Shown in pieces: positions 26,164 through 34,352 of a stretch of 64,000 nt of DNA (within the stretch, counting starts at the first letter, position 1; every line of letters starts with the position of its first letter). Where the stretch lies: positions 29,149 to 93,148 of the forward strand of contig JAKOWB010000130.1 of assembly GCA_029781795.1 (NCBI GenBank). The letters run 5' to 3'. The stretch is from Pseudomonadota bacterium. Lineage in GTDB: Bacteria; Pseudomonadota; Alphaproteobacteria; Kiloniellales; JACOMY01. The notes below the pieces were generated by a model. That model searched no databases. It saw nothing but the letters and a program-made list of their open reading frames with translations, and was not told the DNA's origin. A program made the translations under genes and the position numbers.

Positions 26164-27115
26164 GATCGAGTTGGCGCCGTTCGAGGACATAGCCACGCCA
26201 GTCGCGCGCCGGTATCACCGCCTGCAGGCCGCGCGTGCGCAGCGACACGAAGAGCAGCAGCACGGCGAACACCACGCTCTGCGCGAAGAGGATGGCCACC
26301 AGACCGAAGGCGGTCGTAGCCCAGCCGGGAATCGCCATGTCGGTACTGATGCGCACGACCACAATGGCGGCCAGCGCCAGGCCGAGGCCGACGATCACCA
26401 GGGTCAGCAGCAGCAGCAGGCGCGCCAGCACGCGGTCCAGGTCCACCGCGATGGCACCCAGTCCGTGCTGCACCAGCGAGGGCAGGTTCATCTTCGACTG
26501 GCCGGCATAGCGGCGCCCGCGGTCGGTCGGCAGCCGCTCTATCGGCCAGCGGCCGGCGATCAAGGTCCCCGCCAGATGGCTCCAGAGCTCCGGCCTGTGC
26601 ACCAGGCGGCGAGCGACGTCGTGCGGGATCAGGCAGAAGTTTCCGAAGGTGATCCGCCGTCCCGTCAGCAGCCGGAAGAGCTTCTTGTAGAGGCCGTAGA
26701 AGAGCCGGAAGCCCAGGCGCTCGGTGCGGCGCCGCCGCTCGGCCACCACGATGTGGCGGTGTCCGCGGCCCGCGGCGAGCAGGCGCGGCACGTCCTCCGC
26801 CCGGTCCTCGCCATCGCCGTCCATCACCACCAGCGGCGCGGTACCGCCACTCTCGACCAGGGCGGACAGGCCAATGGCGATGGCGCGCGCGTGGCCCTGG
26901 TTGACGGCCAGCGTCAGGACCTCCAGCGGACGCAAGTGGGAAAGCCCGGCGACGGTCGCCGCGTCGAGTGGACAGGTCTCGGCGGAGCCGTCGTCCACCA
27001 GCAGGACGGCATAGCTCTGCCCGGCTTCGGACGCTGTGCGCTCCAGGTCCAGCAGCAGCCGTCCGACACTTTCCCAGTCGTCGAGCAGCGGAATCAGGAT
27101 CCGTGCGTCAGGCAT
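26150..27115 (-). CDS. family 2 glycosyltransferase with two C-terminal membrane helices (GtrB/DPM1-like)
   Basis: Likely transfers a sugar from a nucleotide donor to polyprenyl phosphate. The 321-aa protein has a GT-A domain with 'YAVLLVDDGSAE' and 'APLVVMDGDGEDRAEDVPRL'. Two helices follow near the C-terminus ('LLLLLTLVIVGLGLALAAIV', 'FGLVAILFAQSVVFAVLLLF'), the layout of GtrB/polyprenyl-P-sugar synthases. ATG 27115 has a GGGGGA ribosome site about 8 nt upstream and is preferred to a TTG at 27151. It lies 32 nt downstream of the GT-C-like gene, suggesting donor-user pairing. Confidence 0.86.
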   Translation of the reverse strand: MPDARILIPLLDDWESVGRLLLDLERTASEAGQSYAVLLVDDGSAETCPLDAATVAGLSHLRPLEVLTLAVNQGHARAIAIGLSALVESGGTAPLVVMDGDGEDRAEDVPRLLAAGRGHRHIVVAERRRRTERLGFRLFYGLYKKLFRLLTGRRITFGNFCLIPHDVARRLVHRPELWSHLAGTLIAGRWPIERLPTDRGRRYAGQSKMNLPSLVQHGLGAIAVDLDRVLARLLLLLTLVIVGLGLALAAIVVVRISTDMAIPGWATTAFGLVAILFAQSVVFAVLLLFVSLRTRGLQAVIPARDWRGYVLERRQLDHDAA

Positions 27116-27147
27116 CTGTCGCCGTCCCCCTCCGGCGGCCGAGTCGC

Positions 27148-28650
27148 TCAAGGCGCGTATCGGCGATAAAGCTCATATTCGCCGATTCGCCCGTCGAGGC
27201 GATAGTCCCGCCAGCCGGCGGCGAAGTCCGGGTCGCTCAGCAGGTAGGCAAGATAGTCGAGGCCACCGCCGATCGTCGGCGTGGCGCCGCCGGCGAAGAC
27301 GGCGACCAGGTCGGGCCGCGCGGCCAGGAAGCGTTCCACCAGGCGGCGGCGCAGCGCCGCCTCCTCCGCGTCCTGGCGCGCTGGCGGGCGGAAGCCGGCG
27401 GCCTCCTGCGCGGCCGGATGGCGCCGGTAGTAGCCGTCGAGCCGCCAGAGCGTGGCCTCGGCGCTGACCCAGCGGGCATCCGCTACGGTCACGGCGGGAA
27501 ACAGCGGATAGAGCTCGGGATTGAGCGCGAAGACCCGCTCGCCCGGCCGCAGGACCGCCGCCAGCTCGCGTGCCGCCATCCAGGCGCCGCCGCCGCCACG
27601 CGCCTGCTGCCAGCCGAGGTAGCCGACCCAGAGCGGCAGCAGCAGCAGCGGCAAGGCCAGCAGCCGGCGCCTGCCGCCAGCCGTCGCCAGGAGCGGCAGG
27701 ACACCGGCCAGGGACAGCACCAGTGCCGGCAGCCAGTGATAGGCGAAGCCCTTGCCCTGCAGCAGCGCCGCCAGGCCGGCGCCGACAGCGCCCCAGAGGA
27801 ACGGCCGCGCCACGAGGCCGGCCGCGCCGAACCAGGGCGCCACCACGAGCGCGCCGGCGAGGACGACCAGCGGAAGCCAGACGCCCAGCGGCGACAGCAG
27901 CTCGGCCAGCGGCCGGCCGAGAGCCGCGTAGTAGGCCACGAGATCGGGCACCACCTGGGTCAGGAAGAGGGGGTGCCGTGCCAGCAGCAGCGCGCCGCCC
28001 GCCACGAGGGTGGCGAGCAGCACCAGCACCGCCGCGCGCCAGAGCGACGACCAGCGTCGCCGATGCCACGCCAGCCAGAGCTCGGGCAGCAGCAGCGCGA
28101 GTCCCAGGAGGGGCGGCTTCAGCAGGATCGCCAGGCCGGCCAGCAGGGCGGCCACGGCCTCGACCCGACGATCCGGCGCCTGGCCCGCGGCCCGCAGCCC
28201 GACGGCGGCCAGATGCGGCAGCAGCAGCGGAACAGCCCAATGCTCCCGCTCGCCGAACGAACCGAGTGCCGCGAAAGTGAGCGCCGCCGCCAGCACCGGC
28301 GGCATGACCAGCGCGGGCAGCGGCGCCGCGCCGCGCAACAGGCGCCCGGTCCACAGCAGGCAGGCGCCGGCCAGGCACAGGTAGGCCAGTACCAAGGCCG
28401 TCTTGTCGTCCAGGCGCGCAAGCCCGGCAAGGCGATGGACCAGGCCGTGCAGCCAGTAGATCGTCGGCGGATTCGTGTCACCGATATCGACATAGAGTTC
28501 CGCGCCGGCGGCCAGCTGGCGCGCCGCCGTGGTGTAGAAGGCGACATCCGGATGCTGCGGCCAGCCCAGTGCCAGCCAGCCGCCGGCCGCCAGCAGGGCG
28601 AGGGTCGCGCCCTGGGACAGGGCCCGCGCCGTGGACTCCACCGGCGTCAT
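27148..28650 (-). CDS. GT-C-type integral-membrane glycosyltransferase (GT39/ArnT-like)
   Basis: Polytopic protein, 500 aa, about 11-12 helices in the first 410 residues and a soluble periplasmic tail. 'HPDVAFYTTAARQLAAGAEL', 'YVDIGDTNPPTIYWLHG' and 'GSFGEREHWAVPLL' resemble the first periplasmic loop and acidic motifs of dolichyl/polyprenyl-P-sugar-dependent transferases. It would add a sugar on the periplasmic side. ATG 28650 overlaps the preceding GT2 gene stop by 4 nt, which fixes the start. Acceptor unknown. Confidence 0.8.
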   Translation of the reverse strand: MTPVESTARALSQGATLALLAAGGWLALGWPQHPDVAFYTTAARQLAAGAELYVDIGDTNPPTIYWLHGLVHRLAGLARLDDKTALVLAYLCLAGACLLWTGRLLRGAAPLPALVMPPVLAAALTFAALGSFGEREHWAVPLLLPHLAAVGLRAAGQAPDRRVEAVAALLAGLAILLKPPLLGLALLLPELWLAWHRRRWSSLWRAAVLVLLATLVAGGALLLARHPLFLTQVVPDLVAYYAALGRPLAELLSPLGVWLPLVVLAGALVVAPWFGAAGLVARPFLWGAVGAGLAALLQGKGFAYHWLPALVLSLAGVLPLLATAGGRRRLLALPLLLLPLWVGYLGWQQARGGGGAWMAARELAAVLRPGERVFALNPELYPLFPAVTVADARWVSAEATLWRLDGYYRRHPAAQEAAGFRPPARQDAEEAALRRRLVERFLAARPDLVAVFAGGATPTIGGGLDYLAYLLSDPDFAAGWRDYRLDGRIGEYELYRRYAP

Positions 28651-29645
28651 GCGCCCTTCCTGCGGCGGCGGCGCCTGGCGACATAGGCGCCGGGCAGCAG
28701 CGCCTGGAAGCCGGCCATCAATGCCCCGCGCGCGCTTGGGCGGAAGCGGACCAGGCGCGCCGCCGCGCGGAGGCGACCCGCCAGTCCGCCGCAGGCGAGC
28801 TCCGCCGTGGCTTCGGCTTCGGCCAGCGAGCGGTCGATCAGCGGTTCGAGGCCGGCCAGCGCCGCGGCCTCCTCCGGATGTTCGCCGCGCCAATGCGCGA
28901 GGTCGGCGCGCCGAAGCTCGGCGATGATGCGCAGCCGTTCCAGCGACCGCCGCGCGGCCTCGGCGGCCGCCTGCCGGGACGAAAGGTCGTGCAGCGCATG
29001 CGTGACGTTGCGCCCATGCCGGCGATAGCGCAGCAGCGGCGCCGGGTGATAGGCGAGCCGCCCGGCCAGCGCGGCGCGGAAGGGCAGCGTCGTGTCCTCG
29101 AAGGCCCGGTCGTCCAGCGGCGGGAAGCGGTCCATGAGCCCCCGGCGCAGCGCCAGCGTGGCGCCCAGCACGTGGCCCTGGACGCGCGCGTACGCGGCCC
29201 GCTGCCGCTCCATCGGCGGCGCCGGAAAGGTCTGTTGGCGGAGGATCTGGCCAGTGGCATCGATGACGGTAACGGCGGAATGGGCCAGCAGCACGGCGGG
29301 ATCGTCGAACAGCGGCACCAGGGCGCTGACCCTGCCGGCGGCCGAGGCATCGTCGCCGTGCTGGAAGACGGCGATCTCGTCTTCGACGAGCGTCAGCGCC
29401 GCTGTCATGTGCGCCGCCGGTCCACCCAGGTGCCGGGGGAAGCGGTGGGCGCGCAGACGATGCGGGCCGCGATAGGCCGCGAGGGTCCGCGCCACGATCT
29501 CGGGCGTGGCGTCATCCGATGCATTGTCGGACACCAGAAGGGTCAGGTTGGGGTAGTCCTGGGCCAGCGCCGCCGCCAGGGCCTCCGCGAGGAACTCACC
29601 CTGGTTCGTCGTCATCAGCACCAGGGTCACGGGGGGCCCTGTCAT
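28647..29645 (-). CDS. glycosyltransferase family 2
   Basis: GT-A fold transferase of 332 aa. 'VTLVLMTTNQGEFLAEALAA' and 'PNLTLLVSDNASDDATPEIV' form the nucleotide-sugar site, and 'IAVFQHGDDASAAGRVSALV' holds the metal-binding D-D. 'DDRAFEDTTLPFRAAL' is the usual E-D acceptor motif. It has no membrane helix, although a basic C-terminus (ARRRRRRK) may touch the membrane. Its ATG overlaps the stop of a 52-codon ORF by 4 nt and its stop overlaps the GT-C gene, so it is translationally locked into the operon. Confidence 0.9.
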   Translation of the reverse strand: MTGPPVTLVLMTTNQGEFLAEALAAALAQDYPNLTLLVSDNASDDATPEIVARTLAAYRGPHRLRAHRFPRHLGGPAAHMTAALTLVEDEIAVFQHGDDASAAGRVSALVPLFDDPAVLLAHSAVTVIDATGQILRQQTFPAPPMERQRAAYARVQGHVLGATLALRRGLMDRFPPLDDRAFEDTTLPFRAALAGRLAYHPAPLLRYRRHGRNVTHALHDLSSRQAAAEAARRSLERLRIIAELRRADLAHWRGEHPEEAAALAGLEPLIDRSLAEAEATAELACGGLAGRLRAAARLVRFRPSARGALMAGFQALLPGAYVARRRRRRKGA

Positions 29646-29800
29646 CGGCCACTCCGGCGCGGCGCTCGCGCGAACCGCCCGATCCAGCCGAGGTGGAGCG
29701 GCCCCGGCGGCGGTGCGAAGACGAGCAGTGCCGCGGGGACCACGCCGTCGCCGAACGCCATGCCCCGCAATGCCCGGAACGGCGGCTGGCTCGCAGTCAT
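29642..29800 (-). CDS. 52-aa ORF nested by 4-base overlaps, unknown function
   Basis: Unrecognised small protein starting MTASQPPFRALRGMAFGDGV, continuing with a hydrophobic, proline-rich middle (PAALLVFAPPPG) and ending in a basic tail (RFARAPRRSGR). Its ATG overlaps the stop of the epimerase/reductase gene (ATGA at 29797-29800), and its TGA overlaps the ATG of the GT2 gene (29642-29645), the junction pattern used throughout this operon. That supports real translation. It could be a small membrane-associated partner of the GT2, or the remnant of a decayed gene kept for coupling. Confidence 0.55.
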   Translation of the reverse strand: MTASQPPFRALRGMAFGDGVVPAALLVFAPPPGPLHLGWIGRFARAPRRSGR

Positions 29801-30750
29801 GCCGGCTCTTCCGCGGTCAGGTCGGCGGCATGCGCGCGGCAGAACTCCAGCGTCTCCAGGATGGCCGGATCGAGCCGCATGTCGGGACGGCAGCCACTCG
29901 CCGCCAGGCGCCCACAATCGAGCGTGAAGTGTTCCCCGCCGCCACCGCCGCGTCCGACCTCGACATCGTGGCCGGGTCCCGCCAGGGCGGCGATGTGCCG
30001 GGCAAGCGCAATCACCCGCAGCGTCGGGCCGCCGAGATGCCAGACCGCGTCGCCGCCACCGTCCCGCGGCAGCAGCAGCAGATGCTCGATCGCCTCCAGC
30101 GCGGCGCCGATTGGCAGGAAGCTTCGCCAGGCGCTGCCGTCGCTGGCGAGCCGGAGCCGCGGCCCACGCGCGGCCTGGCGGCAGAGACTGTTCGGCAGCA
30201 GCGTCCAGCGGTCGACGGCGGCCGAGGCCGGCGCCCCGACGACGTTGGCGAGGCGCAGGATGCGGGCATCGAGGCCGCCTGCCCGGGCGTCGCGCAGGGC
30301 CGCCTCGGCGGCGGCGTGGGCCCGTCCATAGGGCGACCGCGGCGCCAGGGGCCGCGCTTCGTCGACGCGGCCGGCCAGCGGGCCATAGACGTGAACGCTC
30401 GAGATCTGCAGGAAACGGCCGATCGACGCCGCGATCGACGCGGCGCCGAGGGCCGCGGCGCCGCCGGCGGTCACCGCCAGGGCGCGCGCGGGATCGGCGG
30501 CGGCCAGGACCTCGGTGGCGGCCGCCAGGTTGACGACGCAGTCCCAGCCGGCGAGCAGCGGCGCCAGGCCGTCCGGCGAGGCCGGCAGCTCCAGCGGCAG
30601 GAAGGGAGCCTCCAGGCCGGCGGGCCAGGCGCGCCGCGCACGCGCCGCGACGCCAACCGTCCAGCCACGCGCCGCCAGTGCCAGTGCCAGGCGCCCGCCC
30701 AGGTAGCCGGTCCCGCCTACGACCAGGACGCGCCGGCCGCCTGTCGTCAT
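29797..30750 (-). CDS. NAD(P)-dependent sugar epimerase/dehydratase-family reductase
   Basis: Extended short-chain dehydrogenase, 317 aa, beginning 'RRVLVVGGTGYLGGRLALAL'. 'QISSVHVYGPLAGRVDEARP' and the YxxxH/K region 'SPYGRAHAAAEAALRDAR' are the likely active site; the usual catalytic Lys is replaced by His in Y-G-R-A-H if that Tyr is the catalytic one. It sits next to rfbF, rfbG and an RmlC-like epimerase, so reduction of a CDP-4-keto-6-deoxyhexose at C4 is the best guess. It overlaps both neighbours by 4 nt. Confidence 0.8.
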   Translation of the reverse strand: MTTGGRRVLVVGGTGYLGGRLALALAARGWTVGVAARARRAWPAGLEAPFLPLELPASPDGLAPLLAGWDCVVNLAAATEVLAAADPARALAVTAGGAAALGAASIAASIGRFLQISSVHVYGPLAGRVDEARPLAPRSPYGRAHAAAEAALRDARAGGLDARILRLANVVGAPASAAVDRWTLLPNSLCRQAARGPRLRLASDGSAWRSFLPIGAALEAIEHLLLLPRDGGGDAVWHLGGPTLRVIALARHIAALAGPGHDVEVGRGGGGGEHFTLDCGRLAASGCRPDMRLDPAILETLEFCRAHAADLTAEEPA

Positions 30751-31184
30751 GGCGCCGGCCAGCCGCGCGGCATGGCGGGATCGTCCAGCGCGCGGCGCTC
30801 CACCTCCTCGGGGTCGTGCGGCTCGCTGGCGCAGTTCACCACCAGCGCGTCCTCGGCGCCGACCGCGCCGAAGGACATCCAGAGACCGGGCGGCACAACC
30901 AGCAGCGCGTAGTCGGCGGGGCCCAGCCACTGCTCGTCGAGGCGGCCGGTGCCGCCGTCGCGGTCGTCGAACAGGAGGAAGCGCGCGCGCCCGGCGACGC
31001 AGGCAAGGTTGCAGGTGACGCGGCGGTGGCGATTCCAGCCCTTCACCTGCCCCGGATGCACCAGCGAGACATAGACTTCGCCGAAGGAACGAAAGGGCGG
31101 GCGATCGGCGCGCAGGATCGGCAGGATCGCGCCGCGGCTGTCGCGCCGCACCGCCAGCGGCAGGCGCTGGACCCCGGCGATCAC
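30747..31184 (-). CDS. RmlC-like cupin sugar 3,5-epimerase
   Basis: Cupin of 145 aa in the dTDP-4-dehydrorhamnose 3,5-epimerase-related family. Recognisable stretches are 'RSFGEVYVSLVHPGQVKGWN', then RHRRVTCNLACVAGRARFLL, 'VPPGLWMSFGAVG' and 'ASEPHDPEEVERR'. It is shorter than true RmlC (about 180 aa). Placed directly between rfbG and a reductase gene, it probably epimerises CDP-4-keto-6-deoxyglucose at C3 and/or C5 rather than a dTDP sugar (inference). Four-base overlaps on both sides. Confidence 0.82.
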   Translation of the reverse strand: MIAGVQRLPLAVRRDSRGAILPILRADRPPFRSFGEVYVSLVHPGQVKGWNRHRRVTCNLACVAGRARFLLFDDRDGGTGRLDEQWLGPADYALLVVPPGLWMSFGAVGAEDALVVNCASEPHDPEEVERRALDDPAMPRGWPAP

Positions 31185-32272
31185 CTCGCCTCCAGCCGGG
31201 CCATGTAGCCGGCGAGCTGCGCGCGCGACAGCTCCGGTATGGGCACACCGTCGGCTGCCGCGCGATACCAGCGCGCCGTCTCCGCGGCCGCCGTCTCGAA
31301 GTCGAACAGCGGGCGCCAGCCGAGGCGCTCGCCGGCCTTGGCGACCGAGAGCTGCAGCAGCGTCGCCTCGTGCGGCGCGGCGGCATCCGCCGGCAGGAGC
31401 TTCAGCTCCCCGCCACCCCAGGACGCCAGCAGTGCCCTGGCCAGGCGCTCGACCGACCAGGCGCTGCCCTCGCCCGGGCCGAAGTTCCAGGCCTCGGCGA
31501 AGTCGCGCGGCGACGACGCCAGCGCCAGGGCCAGCCGCAGATAGCCGTGCAGCGGCTCCAGCACATGCTGCCAGGGGCGCGTGGCCCGCGGATTGCGCAG
31601 TTCCACCGGCTGGCCGGCGGCCAGCGCGCGCATCACGTCGGGGACGATGCGGTCGGCGGACCAGTCGCCGCCGCCGATCACGTTGCCGGCGCGGGCACTG
31701 GCCAGCCCCGGCGCCCCGGACGCGGAGAACCAGCTCGCGCGGTAGGCCTCGATGGCCATCTCGGCCGCCGCCTTCGAGGCGCTATAGGGGTCCTTGCCGC
31801 CCAGCGCGTCGGTTTCGCGGTAGCCCCAGACCCACTCGACGTTGCGATAGCACTTGTCGGACGTGATCAGCACCGCGGCCTTGAGGTCCGGCTGCTCGCG
31901 CAGCGCCTCCAGTACATGCACCGTCCCCATGAGGTTGGTGGCGAACGTCGCCATCGGGTCCTGGTAGGAGCGGCGCACCAGGGCCTGGGCCGCGAGGTGG
32001 AAGACGTACTGCGGCCGCGCCTCTTCGACCACCGCGGCGACGCCGCCGGGATCGCGCAGGTCGACCAGGCGCTGGCGGATCACGCGGTCCAGGCCGAGTG
32101 CCGCGTAGTGGCTGTCGCGGCCCTCCGGCGGCAGCGCCAGTCCCGTCACCTCGGCGCCCAGTTCGCTCAGCCAGAGCGCCAGCCAGGAACCCTTGAAGCC
32201 GGTCGTGCCGGTCACCAGCACCCGCGCGCCGGCGAATGCGCCGAGTGAAGGCAGCGTCACCACAGACGCCAT
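31181..32272 (-). CDS. rfbG: CDP-glucose 4,6-dehydratase
   Basis: Converts CDP-glucose to CDP-4-keto-6-deoxyglucose. The 363-aa protein has the diagnostic NAD site 'VLVTGTTGFKGSWLALWLSE' (TGFKGSWL is characteristic of RfbG/DdhB) and 'VLITSDKCYRNVEW'. 'GYRETDALGGKDPYSASKAA' holds the YxxxK pair, and 'SARAGNVIGGGDWSADRIVP' follows. ATG 32272 overlaps the end of rfbF by 16 nt, which places the start. Together with rfbF it forms the common trunk of CDP-deoxyhexose synthesis. Confidence 0.95.
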   Translation of the reverse strand: MASVVTLPSLGAFAGARVLVTGTTGFKGSWLALWLSELGAEVTGLALPPEGRDSHYAALGLDRVIRQRLVDLRDPGGVAAVVEEARPQYVFHLAAQALVRRSYQDPMATFATNLMGTVHVLEALREQPDLKAAVLITSDKCYRNVEWVWGYRETDALGGKDPYSASKAAAEMAIEAYRASWFSASGAPGLASARAGNVIGGGDWSADRIVPDVMRALAAGQPVELRNPRATRPWQHVLEPLHGYLRLALALASSPRDFAEAWNFGPGEGSAWSVERLARALLASWGGGELKLLPADAAAPHEATLLQLSVAKAGERLGWRPLFDFETAAAETARWYRAAADGVPIPELSRAQLAGYMARLEAR

Positions 32273-33036
32273 GGGGCCCGCCCCTCGTCCCACAGGCGGT
32301 TCAGCAGCGCGTGGTCGCGCGCCGTATCCATCGGCTGCCAGAAGCCGCCGTGGCGATAGACGCCAAGCTGCCCGTCGCGCACCAGTGCACGCATCGGCTG
32401 CTGCTCCAGCATGATCGCGTCGTCCTCCGGCAGGTAGTCGAAGAGCGACTGGCCGCAGGCGAAGAAGCCGCCGGAGATCAGGCCGGCGGTGGCCTGCGGC
32501 TTCTCGTTGAAGCCGATGACGCGGTCGCCGTCGGCCTCCAGTTCGCCGAAGCGGCCCGGCGGATGCACGCCGGTGACGGTCATGACACGCCCCTGCGCAC
32601 GATGCTGCGCCATCAGGGCACCGAGGTCGACGTCGCCGACGCCGTCGCCATAGGTCAGGAAGAAGCTCTCCTCGCCTTCCAGGTGGCGGCGTACGCGGCG
32701 AACGCGCCCGCCGGTCATGGTGTCCTGCCCGGTGTCGACCAGGGTCACGCGCCAGTCGTCCTCGGCGCTCTGGCTGTGGAACACGATCTGCGGCTCGGCA
32801 CCCAGCGAGATGGTGAAGTCGCAGATCCGCGCCCGGTAGTTCAGGAAGAAGTCCTTGATCATCTCGCCCTTGTAGCCGAGGCAGAGCACGAACTCGCGGT
32901 GCCCGTGGTGGGCGAAGTGCTTCATGATGTGCCACAGGATGGGGAAGCGCCCGACCGGCACCATCGGCTTCGGGATATCGGCGCTTACGTCGCGGATGCG
33001 CGTGCCATAGCCGCCACAGAGTATGACCACTTTCAT
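32257..33036 (-). CDS. rfbF: glucose-1-phosphate cytidylyltransferase
   Basis: Makes CDP-glucose from CTP and glucose-1-phosphate. The 259-aa length equals that of enteric RfbF/DdhA. Signature regions are 'MKVVILCGGYGTRIRDVS', 'IPKPMVPVGRFPILWHIMKH', 'LTYGDGVGDVDLGALMAQH' and 'GGFWQPMDTARDHALLNRLW'. ATG 33036 starts the nucleotide-binding strand; the frame stays open upstream but that sequence is uninformative. It begins 50 nt after the flippase gene. Confidence 0.96.
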   Translation of the reverse strand: MKVVILCGGYGTRIRDVSADIPKPMVPVGRFPILWHIMKHFAHHGHREFVLCLGYKGEMIKDFFLNYRARICDFTISLGAEPQIVFHSQSAEDDWRVTLVDTGQDTMTGGRVRRVRRHLEGEESFFLTYGDGVGDVDLGALMAQHRAQGRVMTVTGVHPPGRFGELEADGDRVIGFNEKPQATAGLISGGFFACGQSLFDYLPEDDAIMLEQQPMRALVRDGQLGVYRHGGFWQPMDTARDHALLNRLWDEGRAPWRLW

Positions 33037-33086
33037 CGCGGACGCGACTGCTCCCCCAGGCCGTTGCGCTTCGACGCTTGAACCTA

Positions 33087-34352
33087 TCATGGCGGGGCGT
33101 CCGGCGACAGCGCGGGCGCCCGCCTGAGGTCGCGCTCGAACCACCAGATCCAGCCAAGGTAGATCAGCGTCGGCAACAGGGCGAAGGCCAGCAGCGCCGC
33201 GGTCGCCGCGCCGTCCAGTCCCTGCGCCGGGATCAGCCAGAGAAACAGCCCCGCGCTGCTGCCTGCCAGGACCAGGGAGATCAGCGATCCGGTCAGGAAA
33301 TAGCCGCGGGCGAAGATCTGCGGCACCAGCAGCTGTTCCAGCGTCCGGGCCAGCAGCACCGGCAGCAGCAGGCGGAACAGCGGCACCGTGGGGGCGAAGT
33401 CATCGCCGGCGACCAGCGGGATCGCCCAGGGCGCGAGCAGCCAGCCGACAGCGCCGGCGAAGAGCACCGCCACCAGCGTCAGCAGCACCGGCCGGCGCTG
33501 CGAACGCCAGGCGCTGCGCGGGCTGGCACCGCCCATGCGGGCCCGGAACACCGTCGCCACCGCCTGCGGCAGGGCGCCGCCGACATCGATCAGGCGCAGC
33601 GCGAGCTGGTACCAGCCGACGGCGGCCGGGCCGGCGACCGCGTTCAGGGTGACCACGTCGACCGAGCCATAGACGTAGTGGCCGACCTGCGCCGCATGAA
33701 CCTTGCCGCCGTCCAGCGCCAGCCGGCCAGCGGCGCGCCAGGGCTGCCGGCCGCCGCCCTGCCGCGCCGCGCGCAGCAGACAGCGCAGGCCCCAGAGCAC
33801 CACCAGCAGTGCCGAGAGCGCCTGTGCCGCCAGGGCGCCGGCGACGCCGAGGTCGAGCATCCAGAGGGTCACGAGCAGCCCGGCGACCATGACGAGGTTG
33901 CTCAGCATCACGCCCTGGTTGCGCAGGCCCAGGCGCCCGAGCGCCAACAGCAGCGCGCCCTGGTAACGGGCCCAGATCATGACCGGCAGCAGCAGCCACG
34001 CCGCCAGCAGCAAGCCCGGCGGCAGCGCGCCGAACAGGCGGTTGCCGGCCAGCCACCAGCAGGCGAGCGCGACCAGCAACGCTGCCGCGGCCAGCATCAG
34101 GTACAGCCGCCAGAGCGCGGCGAAGAGCGGCGGGAACCAATCCTGCGCGCCGGCCCGTGCCGCGCGGTGCACCACGACGGAATCGAGGCTGAGGGACCCG
34201 GCGGCGGAGAACAGCCCGACCCAGGCCATCAGCGCACCCAGCGTGCCCCGTCCTTCCGGCCCCAGCAGTCGCGCGGTGAGCACCAGCACGATAAGGCCGC
34301 TCCCCAGCTGGACCAGCTGCACGCCGCCGGTCTTCAGGACGTCCCTCAGCAT
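33087..34352 (-). CDS. lipid-linked oligosaccharide flippase (Wzx/MATE-like)
   Basis: Polytopic protein of 421 aa with about 12 helices, of the polysaccharide biosynthesis/MOP superfamily. It would flip undecaprenyl-PP-linked repeat units to the periplasm. N-terminal 'QLGSGLIVLVLTARLLGPEG' followed by 'RGTLGAL' is typical of Wzx proteins, and 'LLPVLLARTLEQLLVPQIFA' lies in the second helix bundle. ATG 34352 overlaps the preceding GT4 gene by 7 nt. It is the only flippase in the locus, so it pairs with one or both Wzy-like proteins. Confidence 0.87.
   Translation of the reverse strand: MLRDVLKTGGVQLVQLGSGLIVLVLTARLLGPEGRGTLGALMAWVGLFSAAGSLSLDSVVVHRAARAGAQDWFPPLFAALWRLYLMLAAAALLVALACWWLAGNRLFGALPPGLLLAAWLLLPVMIWARYQGALLLALGRLGLRNQGVMLSNLVMVAGLLVTLWMLDLGVAGALAAQALSALLVVLWGLRCLLRAARQGGGRQPWRAAGRLALDGGKVHAAQVGHYVYGSVDVVTLNAVAGPAAVGWYQLALRLIDVGGALPQAVATVFRARMGGASPRSAWRSQRRPVLLTLVAVLFAGAVGWLLAPWAIPLVAGDDFAPTVPLFRLLLPVLLARTLEQLLVPQIFARGYFLTGSLISLVLAGSSAGLFLWLIPAQGLDGAATAALLAFALLPTLIYLGWIWWFERDLRRAPALSPDAPP

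Noticed and set aside
30747..31184. GWNRH in the RmlC-like protein as loss of a catalytic His
   Set aside because: Related short epimerase-like cupins carry W-x-R-H at this place, so the Asn is probably within family variation.
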